Part shown: positions 52,632 through 63,825 of the stretch, piece after piece
Position numbering within the stretch: position 1 is the first letter of the stretch
How the letters are laid out: each line of letters starts with the position of its first letter
Source of the DNA: Amoebophrya sp. A120
Taxonomy: Eukaryota; Sar; Dinophyceae; Syndiniales; Amoebophryaceae
Direction of reading: 5' to 3'
Assembly (NCBI GenBank): GCA_905178155.1
Contig: CAJINV010000021.1
Span: 669,530 to 733,529, forward strand
DNA: 64,000 nucleotides
Notes under the pieces: model-generated
Seen by the model: the letters and a program-made list of their open reading frames with translations, nothing else
Told to the model about the DNA's origin: nothing
Databases searched by the model: none
Made by a program: the position numbers and the translations under genes

Positions 52632-55600
52632 CTATCCGCGGTCGTTCCCTCCTCCGCCTTCGGACGGGCGCATTTTCACCTGACCGAGGAGTCCCAGCTG
52701 GCGGCCCTTTTGCGGTTGGAATTTTCGCAAGTCGTCCTCCGAGTCGTCGGAGGAAACCTGCTGGCCCGCGGCCTTCTTCCGCTGTCGCATGCGTGCCTTG
52801 TCCTGTTTCGCGGCCAGCCGCGCCTTGCCCGGGTGCAACAGGGCGGCGGGTTTGCTTTGCGCCCCGGCGCTGTCGTCGACTTTGAAGCCCGCGGCGGCGT
52901 CCTGCTCCGCACACAACTGCTTCATCAGGTCCCCTTCATACTGCTTGTTGATAAATTTGTCGAGCCGCTCCTTGGCCTGATAGAGGAAATATTTTCAACA
53001 ATTTTCATACGCGAACAAAACCATTCAGATCCAGAGAAGTGGCTACACACTATATAGCAAGAGATATGAAACTTACAACTTTTACACAGATACACTAGCG
53101 AACCAATAAAAGGATCGCAAAACTAAAAACCTTTTTCTGTTGCTCCAGCGCTGCCTTTTGTTGCGCCTCCACGAGATACGCGTCCAGGCGCTCGTCCTTT
53201 TCGCGTTTGTCCCGCACCTTCTTTTTCTTCCCCTCCCCCACCTCCACGTCGTCACTGTCGTAGCCCTTGCGCTGCTCGTCGGCGAGCTGCGCCTGGCGAA
53301 TCTTCTTGTCGCGTTTCGCCTTCCGGCGCAGCTCATCGTTGGCTTCCTCCAGCTGGAACATCTGGAAATCTTGCTGTTTCCGCTCCTCCCGGCGTCGTTT
53401 TTTGTCCGCCGCGTACTTGTCCAGCCAGCTGTCTTCCTCTCGGTTGTCCAACTGCATGGTGAGTTCCCAAAACTTCCTCCGCGCTTCCGGGTCCTCGTCT
53501 GCGGAGTCTTCGGAATCGGAATTGATCAGGGAATCCAAATCCGCGTCCAGCTCGCTGTCGTCGCGCTCGTCTATGCAAGAAAAAAACGTGCAAGCCTGTG
53601 ATGGAGAAACTGCAACACAGTACACACTTGTCATGCTGGCCAGCCAACATGGAGTCATCTCTCTTATGTGTTTTCACTAATACTAGCTCCGCATGGCAGG
53701 CTGTCTCTGTCATGCAGAGCAAATTTGTCATGCTGTGACTCCAAAAACCTATACTAACACAGTTTTTTCGTGGATATCGTCCTCCTCGTCGTCGTTATTC
53801 GTTTCCCCGTCTTGCAGCGGCCCCTTCGCCGGGGTCTTTTTCTTGGCGTTTTTCTTTTTCTTGACCGCCTTTTTTTTCTTCTTCTTCGGCTTGGGATTGT
53901 CTTCGTCGTCGTCCCCGTCGGACTGGAGACGGAGCTCGCCATCTTCAGACTCAGACGCGTCCGACTCCTCGGCTTGGTCATCCTGTTTTTTTTTTGTATA
54001 TGTGAATATAAATCCAATCTGTTGCTGTTCTACATCTACTTGTAGCTCATTTTCTTCGTTTGCATTACGAACGCCCCCTTGATTAAACGAGCGTCCACGT
54101 GTAGCGACGAAAGCAAGTAGAAACTACTCAAAAGGTCGTATATAAATTGAAAGCGGTGCATGAACAACATTCTCTTACTCTGAATCGCGCCAGTTTCTGT
54201 TCCCGCTGCTTTTTCAGTTGCAACTTGGCCATGCGCCGCACAAACTTTTCTTCCTGGCGTTTCTGCTCCTCGCGCTCCGCTTCGGAATCCACCTCCTCAT
54301 CGTTTTCGTCGTCTGCGTCAGCTTGCTGCTCGTCGAGGTTCATGTCTTTCGCAGCTCCGGCACAAGGCGCTGGACCCTCCTCGTCGACTTCCATGTTGTT
54401 TTTTGCAGCAGCGGGGGGTTTTTTATTCTGCAGGTCTTGTGCTGTCTGGTTCTTCACCACCTGCAGCTCCACGTTGCTTTGTGCGGAAGACCCAAGTGCA
54501 GCGCCAGTGGTTTTTATCTCAGGGACCCCAGCACGGGTAGAAGACACAGCATTTTTTACTTTGCTGCTCGCGACGGAAGCTGGTGGTATTGTGGTTGCGA
54601 TTTTTGCAGGCATTAGTCGTGGCAATAGGAAAAAAAGTTGGTCTATTGAATACCGATACGCACAACAACGGCAGACGCATCCCTACTTTTGGAACAAATG
54701 CAACACCCAATGGAGTGTTTGTTTTACTTTATACGTTCCTGAAAATAAATCGATTCTACCTGAAGGAGCCACGACAGCCTTCGGTGCAACCGGAGGATCC
54801 AGTATTGGTTTCTGCAGTGCGTCCAGTATGCTAGAAGTATCTGCACCGGTAAGGTCTGCGGAAAGCGTTGCCTTGTTCCCATTAGCGGAAGATGCCGAGC
54901 CTGCCTTCGCCTTGGGCTTCGCGTTCTTTGGTTTAGCAACCTCTTCGTCGTCCAGCAGAAAGCCAAAACCGGACGTCACTGGGGATGTTTAAATGGTATT
55001 GAATTGTATACGTAGTTCGCTCGTTTGATCTGTACTTCTGCATCAACATGTTCATTTTCTTTTCCAGACGGAAAGCGTAAGGGGCCCATAGCCCAAACAA
55101 AAAAGCGAAACAACTTCAAAGATCATCATACGAGCGGGATTTTGCTCTGGTGAGGATCGCTTGTTGATTCCGTCGCCCGATGCGGTTCTGCCCTTCACGT
55201 TGCACAGCTTCGATAGCATCCCCGAATCTTTTGCCGGGCCAGCCGCCACTTTCATTTTCTTAATTTCGGCAGCTTCTTCCGCCAGGGACGCGGCGCCGGC
55301 GGAGGAGGAAAAGCTCGTTAGCGGGTTGTTGTGATTTGCTATGTTTTCCTCTTCGCCACCCGCTGCCCCGACTGCAAACTGCATCGGAATCCCGTCATCG
55401 GACATGCTGAGTGCCGGTGGCCGCATGCTCGTTCTGCCGCCTAATTTCTCGCTGCGTGAGGACTCCTCGGTGGAATACATCCGATTCCCGCTTTCCCCGG
55501 GGCCCACTGGTGTTTCCAGGGCGGCTGCTGGTGCGCCTTCGCTCAGCGCCGCGCCAGCAGCTCCGTCGGTCTCGATCGCGGCCGGCTTGTTTGTGCCGGC

Positions 55601-58600
55601 TGCTCCGTCTGCTTTCGACGCCGCCGCACCCGGGGTGCCGAGCCTCTGGACCGCCGCAGCCGGCGGCCGGCCGAGAACGGCGGTCGGCGTTGGACGGTAG
55701 TCCGCAGCTATCAGGTTTTTGCCCATCGGAATTGCTACAGACGCGCTCGCACTGGGCGCGCCCAGATCCATGGAGGAGCCGGAAGCGAGAATTGGTGTGG
55801 TGAGAACTTCTTGTTGCTTAGATAAAATAATGCCCCTGGAAGTAGATGATGCACCAACAGGCAGCGCTCCTGCTGACATGGGCGGCTTCGGGGGCGGCAT
55901 CATCAAATGCAAAAATGTCTGGGTCTGGAAGATTTCTAGTAGATTTGTAATGCACATTTTCCATGACCCATGATGTCTGTGATGCATGCCGTAGCATCAC
56001 AGATTTTTAGGGCGCTTTGTGATACCTCTACCGCATCAGAAACGCCCTCTCCGCGTAGCACTAACTGGAGTCCTCTTGCTGGTCATGCAATACAATTTTT
56101 TTCAGAATTCAGAGACAGCATTACAAGTTCAGAATCTTCCAGACCCAGACATTTTTGCTTTTGATAGGCATCTTGATACGACTGAAGTCGGCGGTTGGCG
56201 TCGGCCGGTAGTCGGCTGCAATCACCCTGGAAGACTTTGGTTCCAATATCAACTGCTCTAGGTCGTTATGCATTTTATTTGCAACAGTATCGCACTAGTT
56301 CTAAAATAGCATCACAAATTGTGACACACAAGGACATAAGTTCTATAATGGCCATTCACCTTTAGTTAGAAAAGAAATTTTCACGCTACTTTTGACTGCA
56401 ATTTCTATATACGAGTACGATATTTTTGCAAAGGATAGTCGTCCTCTTGCAGCGACATATCGTCCTCGCGCCCCAGACTCAGATCCGAGTCTGCCCTGCG
56501 CTTGTTGAGCTGGTCGTCAGAATCCGTGCGGACCTTGTTCAAAATTCCGTTACTTCTCTTGTCCTCACTTAGCCGCTTGTTTGTCGTCGTGGATGAATTA
56601 TTTCCAACAAGAACTCCTCCAGGTGGACCTCCCGATAGTAGCCTGCCGCTGCTTGACGAAGCCGCGCCAGTCCCAACGATCAGTTTGTTCGCAGTAGTTC
56701 CAACCGGCTTTATCTTGTTTCCTGCAGCACCAAAAACAAAGCTGTCATGATCATCGCCCTCCAAAATAGGCGCCAGACTGCTTTTGCGCCGACCCATCAT
56801 GTCGGGGGCGTGCAACTCCTGGTCGAAGGGCGCAAGCTCGAGCGCAGTCGAGGACTTGATGCTGCGCAGAGCGGTTGACGACGCTGCGCCGCCGTTGATG
56901 TTCGCCGCGGAGGATGAAGACGATCCCGTTTTCTTCTCCCCTCCGCCGCCACCACGACCTTCTTCCTTGCTCTCCGAGGAAGCTTTTCGCTTTTTCTTGC
57001 TTTTCTTCGCTTTTTTCAGCCGGTCCACCAGCTCTCGTGTGACGATGGTCTCGAAATCGGGCGTGGGGTGTCTCAATTTGTACTCCAAGTGCAGTTCCAG
57101 CTGCTTGTTCAGGTTCATCTGCGACTCTGGGTTGGTAATCGCGGAAATCGCCATCCGAATGCGGCTAATTTTGTCGTGCCAGGATGGGGAATTCAGCTCC
57201 TCGGCGACGAGACCGCGGATGTCCTGCCCGATAAACTCGATCTTGCTGGCCATCTTCTATCCACTGCAAAAGTATCCTACGCTACTCGTAGTATTGCAAT
57301 ACAAATTGGCTCAGCGTGAAAAATGGAATTTGTCGTGCTGATTTAGCTTGAAAAAGAAATTTGTCTTGCATGACTGCGATTTTTAGTAGGAGTGCGGTAC
57401 TTTTGCACAGGATATCTTCTTGGCGGCGGCGATTTTCTCCTTAAGCGCGTCCTTGTTGGACACATCCGCCACGTCCACGAAGTGCGCGGCCCCGACGACC
57501 TGCTGCGACTCATGCAACACAGATTTTCCGCACGCGTACTAAAAAAATGCATCACAAATTTCGCGAATTGACAGCATACCATTTGTCATACTGAATAGGA
57601 TTGCAAGGGAGGTTTGTCATGCAGAAACCGCATGTCTTTGTTTTTCTTGGACGTCGTGTACGGGGAATTTACTGTGGATATGACTGCGACTCGTTCAACA
57701 CGAGCAGCTCATCGTCGTCCGCGGTTTTTTGGTCCAAAATGTCATCCGCCTTCAGCTGCGGCCGATACAGCTCTTCGCGCATGGTGTCCGCTTGCATCTG
57801 CCGAAAGTTCCGGATGCCGTCCAGGGAAGTGGTCGTGTCCACGCGTTTCAGAACGGAGGAAGTAGATTTATTTTTCGGAGGTGGTGCAACGTTAATGTTA
57901 TTCATCACCTTCTCATTTTCATCATCTTCCTCCAGCGGGGGGAGCAGAGTGGTACTCAGCTGCTGCTCGACTGGCCGTGCGGGAGGAACAGCAGCTGGTG
58001 GTACTTCTGCCTCCTTCGCTGTTACAACTCCTGCGCCGGCCGGTTTGGAAGCGGACCGGAGATCCATACTGGATCTCTGCGCCGCGAGCGCAGGGATGTT
58101 CGCGGGTGCAACTTGTGTTGCCGGCGCACTACCAGGTCGCTTCGTCGCTGCGGCGGCGGCTTTCTTCTGCTTCAGAATCTCCAGTCTGGATATTTTCTTG
58201 CCCGCCGCAAGCGAACTGCTGTCCTGTCGCTGCAGAGGAAACAACACGCTGGTATTGTTAGTGCTGCCTTGAAGATGTTGATTCATTTCCTGTGCAGCTG
58301 CCCCCGCAGCAGCACCACCGCCGGCTTGCGCGTTCAGAAAGGCCTCGAAGCTTGTCGGGCCAGAACCACCACTGCGAGCAGCTCCTACTCCAGGGCCGCT
58401 TTGACTGTTGTCCGCGGCGCCGGCGCCGTTAGAAAGATCGAGTACTTGTTTGTTGCCACAACTCTGGTTGTCGTGGTCCACGTCCATCAGCTGTGCAGCT
58501 GGTCCGCCCCCTCCGCCCCGACTCGTGTCCGTCCCCCCAGCACCACCGCCCGCGGGGCCGAGTAGTTGCGAGTCGAAGGACTGAAGCTGAAAGGAGTCAA

Positions 58601-61600
58601 AAGACTGCACCTGGCTCGAGAGAGGATTGTCTTGTTGGTTCAAATTCCCGGACGAGGTTATTCCCGACGTGAGAAGTCTTTTCCGTTTCCCGAAGCTGTT
58701 CATCTCTTTCAGGCGCTGGTCCATGATTTCGCGCAGCTGGGCGTCCCGCACTTTCGTGTCTCGCTCCTCCCGGTCGCGGTGGCTCTCCAGCAGCCTCTCC
58801 AACCCGACAGACTTCATTTGCCGCAGGTCGTAGCCGTCGTAGACGGAGAGGCCGCGCCGCTGGAATTCCTTCATCTCCTTTTTCTGCTTGTCGCTCAATT
58901 TTCCCACCGAAATGTTGGTCGCCGAGATGCAGTTGCCCTTGTAGGCCTGGTTCACGAAGTAAGCGACCTTCTGAAGGTACTCCAGGTCGGGGAAGTAGTC
59001 CAGATTGTTCGCCGCGGTGGTGTCCTTATTCTCGTTGGAAGTAGGCTGCGCGACCGCCTCTACTGCGGCTGCCGGTTTTTCTTTGGTTATTTCGTCATTG
59101 TTCTCCTTCTGTGGTTGTGCATCTGGGTTTTCGGTGGGCTTTGGCGGTTTGGATTTCTCATTACCTTCATCCCCGTCGGACCAGTCGTTTTCTTCCTTTG
59201 TGCCTTGCTCGCGATTTATTTCCTCTCCCGCGTTTTTACCAGCGTCTCCACCCTGTTGCCCTTGCGCAGCAGAAGTCTTGTCGTCCTTCTTCATCTCACC
59301 AACCGCTCCCTCCTCGCGCGCAGCAGATGTTGGCGCTGTCATTTCAACGTCGAATGTGGGAGGTCCCTCTGACGTCGTGATCCCGCCTCCAGGTGGCATC
59401 GCGTTTGGATCGTCCGGCCGCTTCAGCAGTCGCTTCCACTTGTTCTTAAAGTACTTCTCATACGCGCCGAACAACGATTTGTGGGCGGAGAGCAGCAGTG
59501 GCAGCGAGGGTCGGCCGTTCGGCAGGAAAATCGGGTATTTGCGTCCCTCGGGGTTCAGGAAGCAGTCACCGGAAAGCTCCGACGTTTTACTGGAGGGTTC
59601 CTGTCCGTCGAAACAGCGATAGAAAAGAGCGGTACCGCCGCCGTTTTTCTCAGACGCGTTCAGTATCTTATTGGTGCACCAGTCTGTTACCTGTGCATGG
59701 GTATTGAATCAAGATCAAAAATGTTTGATCTCACAATCCACACCCAGGACCGAGGAGGGCGAGGGCCTGCTTTATTTACAACAGACGGAGAGATTCAAAT
59801 AATTGACGTCATCAGTTTCAGTAGTGCTAGTGAATAGATTCAGAATGGATGCATAAAGACAGTCAGCACCTTGTCCGGTAACGCCAAATTCTTTATCGGC
59901 TTGAACTGGGCTTTCATTTTTGGCCCAGTTCCTGCCTTGCCCTTTGCTTTAGGCATGATGAGCTGTTCCTCGTCCTCGGCCTCGTTGTCTTTTTTCGGTT
60001 CCGAAAGGAAAACGACATAATCCGCGGTGATGTGGCCGAGCATGTTTATCAGCAGCTTCCTTATCTCCTTGGCCTGCTTTTCGGTCATCAGGCCCTTGGC
60101 GTAGGTTATCACGTGAGCGGGGCAATGGCGCGAAACTTCGGCTGGTTTCGAGATCCTTTCCGCGTCTTCTGCTTCGCGACACTGCAGGTCTTTCACGCGA
60201 TCCTCCCCGGCCGGACTGCTGCGCACCTTGGACATTCGTTTCGAGCGCTGGGCCTTTCTCTTTTTCTTGGATGGCACGTCAGAATCCTCCTCGCTGTCTT
60301 CATCGTCGTCCGATTGCGAGGAGGCTGCACTACTGGTTGGGCCGTCGTCCACAACTGGCACTGGCCGTTCGTCCGGGTCGTTGTATTTTTCCGTTGGAAA
60401 GGTCATTGCGAAATTTTGCAGAAGCTTCAACACGTCCTCTGCAGTCGGAGCACCGTCGTCGTCGTTGATGTCCATATCGTCCGGAGGGGGGAAATAAAAC
60501 AAAACTCCCTTGTACGCTGTGGTGTTCAAATATATCGAATATAGCAGATTTTTTTCTTTCTTCTATCCCACGATCACGATAAACGAGAACAACATCGAAA
60601 CTGGCACATAAGATCATGCTTTTCGCAGTAGACGAGTCCTCAAAGTCTGTAGCTCCTGATGTTCGAGTGATGTCAGCAATGACTACCTTTTGTGTACGTC
60701 CGTAAGCGGTCGAGACTGTCTTGTTCCTTTGTCCGCTGCTCAATCAGCGCCGTGCGCTCCTTCTTCCACTTTTTGTCCATTTTGGTCTTCGCGCGCTTCT
60801 TTTTCCTCTGTGCACGCTCCGTGCTGGTTTCCTCAAAAAGCCCATCCAGCGACTCCGAGTCACTCGAGGCGGAGGCGTAGTCAGCGTCTGCCTCATCGTC
60901 GTCGTCGGCTTCTTCTTCGGCAGACGAATCCTCTTCCGAGGACGCATCGCTATCGTCGTCAGAGTCATCCTGTTTTGCTGCCGCCGCCCGGTTTTTCGCG
61001 TTTATTGCGGCCTGCCGCTGCGGTCTCTGCTTCGCGGCCGCTTTCCCTCTCGCCGCCTTTGGCGCCCCCGCGGCTTTTTTTGCCATTTTCGCAGGTCCTC
61101 TGCCGGAGGTACTGTAGCTGTTGCTCCCGTCCTCAACATTGTCCGCGTTGAAAAAGTCGTTCAGCTCGTCCAGGTCCATCCCCACAGAAGATTGCCGTGC
61201 AGTTCCAGCATTTATTTGACCTTCAGCAGCGGGACCATCTTCAAGTGTTGGGTTGTCAAACTGAAGGTCGAGCCCGATGTCGCCGAAAAGGTCCAGCATG
61301 TCGTCCATCTTGCCATCATCGTTTTCCAGATCCGTGAAAGTGTTGCCAAGCGATGTCTTATTCCCGCCGGTCGTCGTTGTGGGCTTGATCCGCTTGGCAG
61401 AGTTGTTCTTCTTGACCTTGAGGACCTTGTCGTCATCATCATCGTCGCTCAACGCGCCCGCCGGCCTTCTCTTGTTATTCGCCCCTGGCAGGTCTGCTAT
61501 GACGGGGCCAGAACTGCTCGGACTGGCCTGCAGGGGCAGAGCCGCTGGAGTTGTTGGCGCCTGCGGGAGATCGAGATCGTCACCCGCCGCTTCTTCCCCT

Positions 61601-61776
61601 TCTTCGCCGTCCCAAAGATCGCCATATTTCAGGTCGGGCTCCTGTTGCGACGCGCCTTCCCCGACGGACTTCGACTGCTCCAGTGCCTGCGCCGCATCTT
61701 GTTCGGCGAGGTTCGCTTTGGCTTTCTGCCGAAGTCTGTCCCGCAGCGGCCCGCTTTTTGAGGACTGGCTAGGCAT
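52632..61776 (-). CDS. very large charged protein of unknown function, 2391 aa, twelve exons
   Basis: Exons are 61776-60687, 60516-59870, 59690-57684, 57502-57414, 57251-56438, 56261-56167, 55895-55132, 54978-54760, 54642-54179, 53982-53777, 53566-53131 and 52976-52632; they sum exactly to 2392 codons with the stop. Six introns are canonical and five are introners (G1, A10, A9, B4, D2). The protein alternates acidic tracts, Lys/Arg tracts (KPKKKKKAVKKKKNAKKK) and Ala/Ser/Thr-rich linkers, suggesting a nuclear protein. Ordered parts are KGLMTEKQAKEIRKLLINMLGHITADYVVFLSEP, DWCTNKILNASEKNGGGTALFYRCFDG, LLLSAHKSLFGAYEKYFKNKWKRLL, FPDLEYLQKVAYFVNQAYKGNC with GYDLRQMKSVGLERLLESHRD, and FIGQDIRGLVAEELNSPSW. 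A coiled-coil candidate lies at ARRKFWELTMQLDNREEDSWLDKY. AADYRPTPTA occurs twice. I do not recognise a family; chromatin or replication roles would be guesses. Confidence 0.82.
53572..53776. mobile_element. introner D2 (family D), 205 bp
   Basis: Ends ATGCAAGAAAAAAACGTGCA and inverted ACAGTTTTTTCGTGGATA; related to D1 but diverged. Target duplication TCGTC at 53567-53571 and 53777-53781. Excision reads NDDEED-ERDDSELD in frame. Confidence 0.83.
55902..56166. mobile_element. introner B4 (family B), 265 bp
   Basis: Termini TGCAAAAATGTCTGGGTCTG and inverted CCAGACCCAGACATTTTTGC. Target duplication GGCATC at 55896-55901 and 56167-56172. Excision reads DFSRIKM-PPPKPPMSAG in frame. Confidence 0.9.
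56267..56437. mobile_element. introner A9 (family A), 171 bp
   Basis: Ends TTGCAACAGTATCGCACTAG and inverted CGAGTACGATATTTTTGCA. Target duplication GTCGT at 56262-56266 and 56438-56442. Excision reads MSLQEDD-LEQLILEPK in frame. Confidence 0.86.
57259..57413. mobile_element. introner A10 (family A), 155 bp
   Basis: Ends TGCAAAAGTATCCTACGCTA and inverted GGAGTGCGGTACTTTTGCA. Target duplication ATCTTCT (7 bp) at 57252-57258 and 57414-57420. Excision reads KIAAAKKM-ASKIEFIG in frame. Confidence 0.87.
57512..57683. mobile_element. introner G1 (family G, only copy), 172 bp
   Basis: Inverted ends are imperfect (CATGCAACACAGATTTTCC against CATATCCACAGTAAATTCC), so a separate family is assumed. 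It has the longest target duplication, CTGCGACTC (9 bp), at 57503-57511 and 57684-57692. Excision reads LLVLNESQ-QVVGAAHF in frame. The interior carries GCATCACAAATTT and TTGTCATGCAGAAAC, as in other families. Confidence 0.78.
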
Positions 61777-62453
61777 TCTGCTTTACTTGTTCATGTGGAT
61801 AGAAAATAACAAAAAGAACAAAATAATACCACAACACTATCTACACACTCTGATTTCACAACATGAGCAAGCTAAACCTCCATTTCGTAGTTCTAGGTAC
61901 GTCCACTTCCACAACATCGAAAGTCATATACGAACAAAACGTCAGAGCAAGATTTGCCGGTCGCTTGCAGTACATCACCAAAACAGAGAAGAACCTAGAA
62001 GCGGTAGCAGAAAACGGCACTATACGAAACACGTTTTGGGTTGCTATCTTTCTGACGCAGGCACAGCTTCTCTTCACTGCATGATACGGGAAACAATATA
62101 TCTCAACAGGGGGCAACATTTTTTGTGCTAGCGCACATCTCTTCTTCCTGCTATTTTGGTCTGCTCCTTTACTCGGACTCGTTGTCGTTCAACTTCTCAC
62201 GCAAACGAGGAAAAAACAATCGATGCAGGCAGAACTACCGTGAACACTATCACAAAACAAATCGATCTTGCTTTGCCAGCTGGTGGTGTGCTAGCTGTAG
62301 CTCTTACCACCGTTTGTTTTTCCATATGTCTGTTCAGAAAAAGATATGCTCACATGTAACAAACAGATGATCCAAGCGATGGCGCTTTTGCATCAACAGG
62401 GCGATTACATAATTCATCGCCACCTCTTCATTTTTTTGCCAGTACAACAATCC
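61777..62453. other. intergenic, no feature recognised
   Basis: About 680 bp between RPAC1's stop and the start codon of the 2391-aa protein. No repeats; the frames on both strands are short and lack motifs. Confidence 0.5.
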
Positions 62454-63825
62454 TTAGCCACTTTTCAGCATTTGCACGGCCATGGCGCATTTTTGTGAAA
62501 TTTCCTGCAGTGCGCGCTCGAACAGCACTTCCGCCGGAATTTGGCCGATGGTCTCAATGCGGAAGAGAAAGTGGTCCTTCACCTTCTGCAACTTCACCTT
62601 CCCCGGCACCCCTCTCTCCGGGTCGATGCATTCCCGGCAAGTCGTGCAGTCGCGCACGTTCGCCACCACGGCTTTTCTTCTCTTGCCCGTAAAGTCCTCC
62701 ATATCCGGTTCCACTGCGAAAACGCCGGGCGGACAGCAGGCGGCCAGCTTGTCCGCTTCCTCGTCGTACACCGGCTCGGTAAGTGTGATCTTCGGCATCA
62801 GGCGATACCTGATTTGCAGTAGTTATGCGTTTCTCTATCATGCATGCTCTGCAATACAAATGTGAGCACATGCTTTCTCACGCGTTTATTGCATGTCAAA
62901 TTCTATTAGCGTTATTCAATCATCTTTTGGTCGTGATGTGATCATACTACTAGACTGCTATACCATGCCGTCCCGACGGGCGAAAATTTGGCGTGGTCTT
63001 TACCCTGCCCCTTCTGCGCCCAGCACTCGAGGAAGATCTCCTGATTTTTCGCTAGCCTCGCGATAATGATGTCATCGTGCAGTGGTCGTGGCGGGTTGTT
63101 CTTGAAGTGTTCCTTCTCTAAATCGTCTGCTGGTCTCCACTCTAAATCTCCGGAATAAACCGTCAAATCGCTGTCCTTGCACTTCGCGTGCAGCTGAAAG
63201 TGCACTTGCGTCGGCTTCAGGCAGCCGTCCGGTCGCTCCTCACCAGGCCTCTCCCAGCTGATGAGGTTTATATGGAGAAATTGGATATCGATCGTTCTAC
63301 GCAGAATAGATACAACCCTATGCTATGATTTTTCAGAAGATACGTACTCCTAGTACACAATACTCCTCACACTTATGATCATGCTTTATGCTACGTAAAA
63401 ATGCTGGCATCAATTGCAAAACAACAACTTCTATACTCCATCTCCAGTGGGTCAATTTTGAGTGGTATGAGCCCCAGCCGATGCGCGACGTATTCGTCGT
63501 GCAGTACCCCGGTATTTTGGTAGATCATGACCTTCTCGATCGCGACCCCGGGAATCTCCGCGATCAAACACCGTCTTAACGCGTTCGCGAGCGGTGGATC
63601 GGCGCCGATGAGGTCGAACTCAATCGCATCCTCCTCGATTTTCTTGATCTCGATGCTGCAATTTCGCTGAAACTTTTGGATGTCGAAGGAATTGTCGTAC
63701 CCGAGACTGTTAAAGGACGCGGCGGACTCGTAGCAATTCACGTTATTCGCCTTGTGCTGGTCCAGGGTGAGGTACCGCTTGTGGTCCTCAATATTCAGGG
63801 AGCTATTGCTGGGAGAGGACGACAT
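62454..63825 (-). CDS. POLR1C: DNA-directed RNA polymerases I and III subunit RPAC1 (AC40)
   Basis: RPAC1 pairs with AC19 as the alpha-like assembly platform of RNA polymerases I and III. Exons are 63825-63437, 63257-62964 and 62808-62454 with two canonical introns, 346 codons with the stop; the 345-aa product matches the usual length of about 340-350. The start is the ATG of MSSSPSNSSLNIEDHKRYL; an upstream extension would add a hydrophobic stretch foreign to the family. Diagnostic segments: IEFDLIGADPPLANALRRCLIAEIPGVAIEKV, then DEYVAHRLGLIPLKIDP (alpha motifs), [44 protein letters not shown], and CCPPGVF. The late insert has CTTCRECIDPE, the Cys-rich element found in plant and some other AC40 proteins and reminiscent of the Fe-S domain of archaeal subunit D. 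The C-terminal helix is PAEVLFERALQEISQKC. No introners. Confidence 0.96.

Noticed and set aside
57729-59372. Plus-strand frames of 278 and 268 codons
   Set aside because: Antisense to exon 3 of the same gene, which is fixed by exact phase at both ends.
60721-61761. 346-codon plus-strand frame
   Set aside because: Antisense to exon 1 of the 2391-aa gene; Phe/Val/Arg-rich, as expected for the complement of an acidic Ser-rich coding region.
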